43,334 nucleotides of DNA from a virus. A program made the translations under genes and the position numbers. Below the pieces are notes generated by a model that searched no databases, had not been told where the DNA came from, and was given only the letters and a program-made list of their open reading frames with translations. Positions within the stretch are counted from its first letter, which is position 1; every line of letters begins with the position of its first letter. Where the stretch lies: the IMG/VR virus record IMGVR_UViG_3300046376_000109, positions 1 to 43,334 of that record. The stretch is one strand, 5' to 3'. Shown here in pieces: positions 38,214 to 43,334 of this stretch.

Positions 38214-39086
38214 ATGACCTACCGTGTCGCCCGTTCCGTGCTCACCCTGCACAAGCAGCTGAAGCGTGGCGCGCCCCGTGCGGCGCCGCCGGCGACCGAC
38301 CCCGACTCGTGGGGAACGCTCGGCGACGTGCTGCACGACACCACCTCAGACCACGCCCCGCACGACCTCCCCGGGCTCGGCGACGACGTCGTCACCGCCG
38401 GGGACTTCCCGAACGTCCCCGGGCTCGGGCTCGACGCGCACAAGGTCCTCGACGACATCCGCCGGTCCCGGGACGGTCGGGCGAAGTACGGCATTTCCAA
38501 CGATCAGATTTTCAGCAACCATGCGGTGACGCAGGACGGAGTGCTGTACCCCGCGTGGACGTGGCGGCCCTACCTGCCACACGACCCGAAGCGGGACCGG
38601 CATTACGAGCACGGGCACCTGTCCGTGGTTGGTGACGCTCGAGCTGACGGCGACCAGCCGTGGCAGACGATTGGCGGGCCCGCGAACGCCGCGGCCGCCG
38701 GGGAGGATGACAACGACATGGGTGCATCACTTGGTCCGATCGAGATTCAGCGGGAGGGCGTGACGTCGCTGACGATCCCGCCCGTCGAGGCCGGCGCCGC
38801 CGACCCGCGGCCCGCGTGGCTGAACGTCTGTAACGACCTCGGCGACCACCGTCTGACGTTGCGGATTTGGTGGACGTCCGGGAACGGTGTGTGGACGGCG
38901 CTCGGCACCGCCGACGGCGGGATCTACGTCACCGAGAACGGGAAGCGGATTTCGATCGATCTGCCGAAGGGCTGCTGCGCGCTGACGATCTCCCGGCAGC
39001 CGACGAAACTCGGCAACCGGGTCATCGAAGACGTGTTCACAGGGCACGCGACGGTGTGCGTCGAGCGTGGCGCGCTCGTCCGCTGA
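38214..39086 (+). CDS. M15-like peptidoglycan peptidase (endolysin candidate)
   Basis: A 290-residue protein from ATG 38214 (GGGAGAAACC before). Residues about 30-155 show the zinc-peptidase pattern of actinophage M15/VanY-like lysins: TLGDVLHDTTSDHAPH with a ligand His near 46, VVTAGDFP with a ligand Asp near 63, RSRDGRAKYGISNDQIFS, WTWRPY, and HYEHGHLSV near 130-138 with catalytic and ligand His. It would cut the peptide part of the cell wall. The C-terminal ~125 residues are a beta-rich domain of unknown type that may bind the wall. Position between tail tip and small membrane proteins fits an endolysin; a tail-associated lysin is the alternative. Confidence 0.78.
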   Translation: MTYRVARSVLTLHKQLKRGAPRAAPPATDPDSWGTLGDVLHDTTSDHAPHDLPGLGDDVVTAGDFPNVPGLGLDAHKVLDDIRRSRDGRAKYGISNDQIFSNHAVTQDGVLYPAWTWRPYLPHDPKRDRHYEHGHLSVVGDARADGDQPWQTIGGPANAAAAGEDDNDMGASLGPIEIQREGVTSLTIPPVEAGAADPRPAWLNVCNDLGDHRLTLRIWWTSGNGVWTALGTADGGIYVTENGKRISIDLPKGCCALTISRQPTKLGNRVIEDVFTGHATVCVERGALVR

Positions 39087-39141
39087 GCTCGGCCAACTGC
39101 ACAAGGCGATACCGGCAGCGCGCCGGGGAAACGGACACGGT

Positions 39142-39447
39142 ATGGATCTCGACGCGCTGCCGCTCGTCGGCGACCTGCTCAAGGGCGCCGGGTGGGCGAG
39201 CGGGTACATGGTGCTCGTCTGGGTACTCATCAGGCACAACGCCAAGATCACACGGGGCGACTTGGTCCCGCGGAAGACGCATGAGGATGCCTTGACGACG
39301 ATCGCGCTGCAGAATGCCCGGCTCGACCTGCAGGCCGAAAGCGGCCGCGACATGGCCGACGCGTTGGAGACGGTGCAGCAGTTCATCGGGGCCCTTCCTC
39401 GCGATGCCGGGCCCGTGCGCCGGCCGACGAAAGGGGTCCGTTCGTGA
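39142..39447 (+). CDS. Single-span membrane protein of the lysis cassette
   Basis: A 101-residue protein; start chosen at ATG 39142 (GTG 39067 would add 25 residues and overlap the lysin). An N-terminal hydrophobic span (GWASGYMVLVWVLIRH, about residues 16-31) is followed by GDLVPRKTHEDAL and a coiled coil (LQNARLDLQAESGRDMADALETVQQFIGALP). Small proteins with a span and LVPRxTHED are found beside actinophage endolysins. It may be a holin-associated or spanin-like component; the exact role is open. Confidence 0.75.
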   Translation: MDLDALPLVGDLLKGAGWASGYMVLVWVLIRHNAKITRGDLVPRKTHEDALTTIALQNARLDLQAESGRDMADALETVQQFIGALPRDAGPVRRPTKGVRS

Positions 39448-39650
39448 TGTGGCGGCGCACGGTTCGCAGGGAAGACGCCGCCCGGGCCGCCAAGCTGCGC
39501 GCCGCGGCGGCCGAGCAGCTCGAGGCGGAACGCGAAACGACAGCCGAGCGGGCACAGTTGGCTGATCAAGTACGCGCCGGCGGCGCGCAGAATGGATTCT
39601 CGGAGGCGATGGAACGCCTGTACCGCCGGCACCTTGGAGCGACCCCGTGA
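39447..39650 (+). CDS. Small charged helical protein in the lysis cassette
   Basis: A 67-residue protein; ATG 39447 shares the A of the previous TGA (GTG 39444 is one codon earlier). A basic start (MWRRTVRREDAARAAKL) and a charged helix (AAEQLEAERETTAERAQLADQVRAG) end in a basic tail (ERLYRRHLG). Similar small proteins sit downstream of the single-span protein in actinophage lysis cassettes. Function unknown. Confidence 0.7.
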   Translation: MWRRTVRREDAARAAKLRAAAAEQLEAERETTAERAQLADQVRAGGAQNGFSEAMERLYRRHLGATP

Positions 39651-40414
39651 GACTGCTCGACCTGCTGATAACCGTCGCCGCCGGGGCCGCCGCCCTCGGC
39701 GGCGTTGTCTTCCTCGTCCGCTACCCGGTGCGGACCGGCGGGGCGTGGAAGCGCCACCCGTGGGGCGTCCACGTCATGTTGTTCACGGTCGCGCTCGTGC
39801 TGCTCGAGCTGCAGCCGGTCGCGTTCCGTCTGTTCGGTGACTGGCCGTGGCGTGAGCCGCTGCTGCTCGCGCTCATGGTCGGGCTCGTTGGTGCACACTG
39901 GCACCGGGTCGTGCTGAACGAGCGCGACCTGCAACCCCGACAGAGAGGCCGTCACGTCATGACCGACCAGTCCCCCGGGCCCGCCCCGGTCGCCCCTTCC
40001 TCGCGTCCCCGGCCGGTGCTGCTGCTCGCCGCGCTCGTCGCCGGGCTCAACGCCCTTGCCCTCGCCGGCGACGCGGCGAACGTCATCCCGGGCGAGGTGT
40101 TCAAGTGGATCGTCGTCGCGTCGATTTTCGTGACCGCGTTCGGTGCGGTGCTCGTGCAGGGCGCGGTGACGCCGCTATCGGATCCGCGGAACTCGGCGGG
40201 TCAGCCGCTCGCCCCGATCGGGTTGCTGCAGGCGCCGGTGCGGGCCGCGGCCCGGGCGGGGGCGATCGCCGGCGCGGCGGACGCGATCGCCGCGGCGGGG
40301 CTGCCGGCGGCCGAGCCCGACCCGGTCGACGACCACGCCGACACGACGGTGCGTGAGCCGGCCCGCCGGGCGTCGCCGTTCGACGACGATTGGCCGGGGC
40401 GGATCGCCCGTTGA
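39647..40414 (+). CDS. Membrane protein, apparent fusion of two lysis-cassette genes (holin-like second half)
   Basis: A 255-residue protein from GTG 39647. Part one (1-104) has three hydrophobic spans (LLDLLITVAAGAAALGGVVFLV, HVMLFTVALVLLELQPV, REPLLLALMVGLVGAHW) with RTGGAWKRHPWG between, a pattern seen as a separate small gene in other actinophages. Part two begins with Met105 (ATG 39959), preceded by an internal Shine-Dalgarno (GAGAGG, 9 bases upstream), and has two spans (RPVLLLAALVAGLNALALAGDA, VFKWIVVASIFVTAFGAVLV), followed by a soluble charged tail, a class II/III holin-like layout. Both a long product and a short product from ATG 39959 seem possible. Confidence 0.72.
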   Translation: MRLLDLLITVAAGAAALGGVVFLVRYPVRTGGAWKRHPWGVHVMLFTVALVLLELQPVAFRLFGDWPWREPLLLALMVGLVGAHWHRVVLNERDLQPRQRGRHVMTDQSPGPAPVAPSSRPRPVLLLAALVAGLNALALAGDAANVIPGEVFKWIVVASIFVTAFGAVLVQGAVTPLSDPRNSAGQPLAPIGLLQAPVRAAARAGAIAGAADAIAAAGLPAAEPDPVDDHADTTVREPARRASPFDDDWPGRIAR

Positions 40415-40441
40415 CCTGCCGTTGCTTGACCTGCACCGCCT

Positions 40442-40469
40442 GCAGCCCCCGTCCGTCGACGGGGGCTGC
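40442..40469 (+). terminator. Strong terminator closing the late operon
   Basis: A perfect 12-bp stem (40442-40453 with 40458-40469) with a 4-base loop, followed by GCTCGTTT. It lies 27 bases after the last late gene and before promoter site D, as expected for the end of a long operon. It is the only such hairpin seen from 17427 to 40469. Confidence 0.88.
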
Positions 40470-40482
40470 GCTCGTTTCGGTG

Positions 40483-40514
40483 TTGACTGAGCACACACGG
40501 CGTGTATGCTCAGC
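40483..40514 (+). promoter_or_regulatory. Promoter with operator-like element (site D)
   Basis: TTGACT (40483-40488), a 16-base spacer and TATGCT (40505-40510), the same geometry as site A. The 18-mer ACGGCGTGTATGCTCAGC (40497-40514) covers the -10 and half the spacer; the odd dyad ACACGGCGTGT (40495-40505) lies inside it. It drives the 760-residue protein at 40542. Confidence 0.78.
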
Positions 40515-40541
40515 TTGCAAACACCGACGAGAGGAACCCCG

Positions 40542-42824
40542 ATGACGGACCCGACGACCACCCGACGCCCGACAGCCAAGCAGCGCGAGTTCCTGCTCGC
40601 CGCCCTGACCGGCGGGTCCCTGTCCGCTTCGATGGCCGGCTACCAGCAGCGCACGACCGACGCCATGATCGCCGACGGCTGGATCGTCGAGCTCTCCCCG
40701 AACATCGGTGCGATCACTCTGCAGGGCGCCGTCGCCGTCGGCAAGCGCATCGAGTTCAGCAACGAGCAGGACCGCATCGCCGCCGCGACCCCGACGAGCG
40801 CGCAGGCCACGATCACCGGCTGGAAGTACGCCAAGCTCGGCACCGCCCCGGCTGCGTACACCGGCCCCGCCGCCGACTTCACCCACACCTGCGACTCGTG
40901 CGGCCGCCGGTTCGTCGGCGAGTTCGACACGTGGAACGACCGTTGCGGGTTCTGCACCCACAAGACCCACAACGGCATGCCCGCCCACCTTGGCGGCATC
41001 CGCCCCGGCACCGTCGTGCACGCGTCGCAGCCCGAGACGGTGACCTCGCGGTGCGCGTACGACCCCATCGCCCGCGCATTCCAGTACGACGCGTGGGAGA
41101 TCGGCGAGAACGCGTGCATCACCACCGCCACCGACGCCGTCACCTGCCCGCTCTGCAAGGTGCTCAACGCGTGGGCCGCCGGCCGCCTCACCGGTGCCGC
41201 CTTCCACGCCGAGCTGACCCGCGTCGGCGCGAACCCGGCACCGCTGCCCGTCGACGAGCCCGTTGACGTCGACCCGGCCCCGGGCACCGTCGACAACCTG
41301 CTCGGACTCGTCGACCTCTGTGTCGGCGAGCTCGTGCAGGCCGCGTTCACGAACGGCGACGAGCAGGCCGCGCACAACGCCCTCGCCCTGCAGCACCGCG
41401 AGCAGATCGAGACGATCGCGCGGAACCTGCTCGCCGAACCGGTCACCGATGTCGAGGCCGAGCGCGCCGGCGCCCGGGCCGTCGACTACCCCGACGCCGG
41501 GCAGCACAACGCGTGGCTGTCCGGCGCGATGACCGCGCTCGAGCGGGTCGCCGCGACCGGCGTCGTCGGCGGGGCGCAGCTGACGAACGCGCGGAAAGGG
41601 ATCGCCGGGATCGTCGCCATGGTCGCGAGGTCCGCGTTTGAGCACGGCCGGCAGTCCGCCGGCCCGGTCGACATCATCGCCCGCCGGTCCGGTCACCCCG
41701 ACCAGATTCTCGCCCTCACCCCGCGGCACTGGCAGCACGCGGCCGCCGTCGACGGCGCACCGCTGTCCCTCATGCTCGCCGCCGGCTACGACGGGTACGT
41801 CGACCCGCAGCCCGGGGCGAACCCCGACGACGAGCTGCCCGCGCTGCGGCCCGTCGAGGTCGTCGAGCTGCCCGAGCACGACGTCGCCCCTTCCTCGCTG
41901 TCGGCGGCGTTCGTCGAGGCGGTCGGCGCCGACCCGCTCGTCGACGTCGGCGACCGGTGCGTCGAGCACGGGAAGCCCGGCCACGACCACGACGGCGAAT
42001 ACGTCGGCCCGGGCGGGACCTACCGGATCGGCGCCGAGGTCGAGCCCCCGTCCGGTGAGTGGCCGACCGACCCGGCCGCCCGGGCGCGCGAGGAAGAGGC
42101 GACCGCGGCCGCGTTCCCGGTCGGCCGGCGCGTCTCGTGGCAGGAGGGGCGCATCGGCTACGTCGGTGAGGTGAAGACCATCTACCCCGGCGGCCGCGGG
42201 TTGTGGGTCGTCGACGACAACGGGTTCGGGCACACCGTCGCGCCGTCCGCGGCGACGCTCGAGGACGTCGTCGACAAGCAGCTCGTCGCGCTCAATGAGA
42301 TCTTGTCGACGCAGCCCGACGGCGTCGACGGCGAGCAGGTGTTCGTCTACACGTTCGGCGCGAACCACGAGGACCCGGTGACGGGCGAGTCGTTGAACAA
42401 CTGCTACACCGTCGTCGTGGCCGACGACCGGGCGGCCGGGGACCGGGACATGTTCGCCCGGTACGGCGATGAGTGGTCGTTCGGCTACGACCTCAACGCC
42501 GGCGTCGACATGATCGTTCGGTTCCCCGAGATGCGGCAGGTGCGGATCGCCGACCTGCTGCCACCGGTCGCCGTCGAGCGGCTCGGGCTCGGCGTCAACG
42601 GCTACACGCTGCGCGGGCAGAACGGGGCGACGCTCGTCCGGGCGTCGTGGTCCGGCGGTACCGACCGGGTCCGGCTCGACTCGGACGTGCCCGGGCTGCA
42701 CTTCGATGGCGAGTCGATCGACGCCGAGCTCGCCGATGGGCTCGTGTCGTTCCGGCTGCAGCAGTGGCTGCGCGGCGTGTTCGGGCTGCGTGTCCGGGTC
42801 GTCATCGACGACGCCGGCCGCTAG
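40542..42824 (+). CDS. 760-residue zinc-ribbon protein under its own promoter
   Basis: Start at ATG 40542 with GAGAGGA 7-8 bases upstream; an upstream ATG at 40506 would lie inside the promoter -10 and is not used. Residues 9-57 (TAKQREFLLAALTGGSLSASM) look like a winged-helix-type region. A zinc ribbon follows (CDSCGRRF...CGFCTH, about 110-130), then a second Cys pair (about 205-208, CPLC). The middle is helical; about 515-560 is a small beta-barrel-like region (GRRVSWQEGRIGYVGEVKTIYPGG). The C-terminal part is beta-rich (VFVYTFGANHED, RDMFARYGDEWSFGYD). No known family is recognised. Its own promoter, after the late terminator, suggests an early or regulated role, not a virion part. Confidence 0.75.
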   Translation: MTDPTTTRRPTAKQREFLLAALTGGSLSASMAGYQQRTTDAMIADGWIVELSPNIGAITLQGAVAVGKRIEFSNEQDRIAAATPTSAQATITGWKYAKLGTAPAAYTGPAADFTHTCDSCGRRFVGEFDTWNDRCGFCTHKTHNGMPAHLGGIRPGTVVHASQPETVTSRCAYDPIARAFQYDAWEIGENACITTATDAVTCPLCKVLNAWAAGRLTGAAFHAELTRVGANPAPLPVDEPVDVDPAPGTVDNLLGLVDLCVGELVQAAFTNGDEQAAHNALALQHREQIETIARNLLAEPVTDVEAERAGARAVDYPDAGQHNAWLSGAMTALERVAATGVVGGAQLTNARKGIAGIVAMVARSAFEHGRQSAGPVDIIARRSGHPDQILALTPRHWQHAAAVDGAPLSLMLAAGYDGYVDPQPGANPDDELPALRPVEVVELPEHDVAPSSLSAAFVEAVGADPLVDVGDRCVEHGKPGHDHDGEYVGPGGTYRIGAEVEPPSGEWPTDPAARAREEEATAAAFPVGRRVSWQEGRIGYVGEVKTIYPGGRGLWVVDDNGFGHTVAPSAATLEDVVDKQLVALNEILSTQPDGVDGEQVFVYTFGANHEDPVTGESLNNCYTVVVADDRAAGDRDMFARYGDEWSFGYDLNAGVDMIVRFPEMRQVRIADLLPPVAVERLGLGVNGYTLRGQNGATLVRASWSGGTDRVRLDSDVPGLHFDGESIDAELADGLVSFRLQQWLRGVFGLRVRVVIDDAGR

Positions 42825-42836
42825 AACGTGCACGCT

Positions 42837-42862
42837 CACTTGACACGTCGTGTATGCTGAAC
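42837..42862 (+). promoter_or_regulatory. Conserved promoter/operator element (site E)
   Basis: The 24 bases 42837-42860 match 7989-8012 exactly. Contains TTGACA (42840-42845), the dyad ACACGTCGTGT, TATGCT (42853-42858) and the 18-mer ACGTCGTGTATGCTGAAC (42845-42862). As at site B, the 7-base spacing rules out TTGACA/TATGCT as one -35/-10 pair. It drives the small protein at 42892 and perhaps the unit that crosses the joint. Confidence 0.65.
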
Positions 42863-42891
42863 CTGTAAGTATCGGACAGGGAGGAAGCATC

Positions 42892-43059
42892 ATGGCGAAG
42901 AACGACCAGCCCGACGAGCTGCCGAAGCGGACCGACAAGGCACAGCGCAAGGCGGACCAGGAGCGGGCCGCCCGGGTCGAGCGGGACTCGTTCAGCGTCC
43001 CGGACCGGCCCGGCCGCCCGAAGGGCGAGGACGGCTACAACTACAACCGCGAGAGCTAG
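42892..43059 (+). CDS. Small highly charged protein
   Basis: A 55-residue protein; ATG 42892 preceded by GGGAGGA. It is almost entirely charged and polar (KNDQPDELPKRTDKAQRKADQERAARVERD), ends in a Gly/Asn/Tyr stretch (GEDGYNYNRES), and is probably disordered. It is under site E and followed by a hairpin. It may be an inhibitor or adaptor of a host protein. No family is recognised. Confidence 0.68.
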   Translation: MAKNDQPDELPKRTDKAQRKADQERAARVERDSFSVPDRPGRPKGEDGYNYNRES

Positions 43060-43068
43060 ACCCGAACC

Positions 43069-43099
43069 GGCCCGCCCCCATCTGAAGTGGGGGCGGGCC
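43069..43099 (+). terminator. GC-rich hairpin before the joint-crossing gene
   Basis: A perfect 12-bp stem (43069-43080 with 43088-43099) with a 7-base loop, no U-tract. It lies between the stop at 43059 and the AGAGAAGAAA ribosome binding region before ATG 43123. Confidence 0.65.
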
Positions 43100-43122
43100 C
43101 CGGCTCCCCGAGAGAAGAAACC

Positions 43123-43334
43123 ATGATCGACACCATCCTCGAGTGGTTCGCCGCCCTCCCCGGGCAGCTCGCCACCATCGCCGGACAGGTCACCGCCGTC
43201 ACCCCGACGTGGGTCCTCGTGACCCTCTTCGCCGTCGGCGCCGTCCTGTTCCTCGCCGGCGCCGCCGGGATCATCCTCAAGCGCCGCACCCGGCGTCCCG
43301 CCCGCGTCGACCCCGCCCCGGCGCCCCGGACCCG
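43123..43334 (+). CDS. Membrane-anchored small protein, 5' part (continues at base 1)
   Basis: ATG 43123 begins a 134-residue protein whose 3' part is at 1-320 once the circle is closed. N-terminus amphipathic (IDTILEWFAALPGQLATIAGQV), then a single hydrophobic span from about residue 29 (TWVLVTLFAVGAVLFLAGAA) and a basic stop-transfer (KRRTRR). It is the first gene of a unit that carries on through the helix-turn-helix gene at 321. Confidence 0.85.
   Translation, partial: MIDTILEWFAALPGQLATIAGQVTAVTPTWVLVTLFAVGAVLFLAGAAGIILKRRTRRPARVDPAPAPRT
43208..43334. repeat. Right copy of 127-bp terminal identity
   Basis: Identical to 1-127; see that entry. It is the overlap used to close the circle. 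Confidence 0.95.

Noticed and set aside
40506-40541. Upstream ATG at 40506 as the start of the 760-residue protein
   Set aside because: It lies inside the -10 box TATGCT of its own promoter and upstream of the expected transcript start. ATG 40542 has a proper ribosome binding site.
40101-42950. 949-codon open frame on the minus strand opposite the 760-residue protein
   Set aside because: The plus frame has a promoter, a Shine-Dalgarno and cysteine motifs; the minus frame has none and runs through the 40442 terminator and promoter D.
1-43334. tRNA or other structured RNA genes
   Set aside because: No cloverleaf with the TTCGA loop pattern and no tmRNA or riboswitch-like segment was seen in the gaps, which are all shorter than about 155 bases. 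A dedicated covariance search was not possible here.

Overview
The window reads as a complete genome of a tailed double-stranded DNA phage (siphovirus type) of a high-GC Gram-positive (actinobacterial) host. Evidence: very high GC throughout; many GTG starts with 4-bp GTGA/ATGA overlaps; -10 elements of the actinobacterial TAnnnT type; and protein families typical of actinophages. The first and last 127 bases are identical (1-127 = 43208-43334) and one gene reads across the joint, so the map closes to a circle of 43,207 bp. An overlap of exactly 127 looks like an assembler k-mer overlap rather than a physical terminal repeat.

Layout. (1) 43123 through 0 to 7587: rightward early genes, mostly small, tightly coupled proteins of unknown function, with a RuvC-like Holliday-junction resolvase (4323-4925) and a Cas4/RecB-like nuclease (5645-6910). 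(2) 7610-8896: a regulatory patch with a bidirectional terminator, the only leftward gene (7656-7892), a divergent promoter region, a lipoprotein gene and a 26-residue membrane peptide. (3) 8984-13308: a probable ssDNA-binding-like protein with long Pro/Gln/Tyr/Gly arms, then a block of unknown proteins. (4) 13415-17280: primase/polymerase-helicase fusion carrying an iteron and dyad cluster (candidate replication origin) inside its coding sequence, a helix-turn-helix protein and an HNH nuclease. (5) 17427-38199: the HK97-type head and tail module: small and large terminase, portal-MuF fusion, protease, capsid, head decoration-type proteins, connectors, tail tube, frameshifted tail chaperone, tape measure and tail tip proteins. 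(6) 38214-40414: lysis module: M15-like peptidase, single-span membrane protein, small helical protein, and a double membrane protein that looks like two genes fused. A strong terminator closes the late operon at 40442-40469. (7) 40542-43059: a 760-residue zinc-ribbon protein and a small charged protein, each behind a copy of a conserved promoter/operator element.

How it works together. No DNA polymerase, integrase or tRNA is visible. The phage probably starts replication with its own primase-helicase at the iterons, uses the host polymerase, and resolves and processes the products with the RuvC-like and Cas4-like enzymes. HNH plus P27-type small terminase plus large terminase suggests cos packaging. 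No LysB-type mycolyl esterase is seen, which weakly argues for a host without mycolic acids. The most distinctive features are the 18-bp element shared by four transcription units (7656-, 8047+, 40542+, 42892+), the lipoprotein under its control, the iterons, and the GC-rich hairpins that separate early units but are absent from the 23-kb structural run.

No stretch longer than about 155 bases lacks a gene; the larger gaps (7893-8046, 8857-8983, 13309-13414, 17281-17426, 40415-40541) are described individually.
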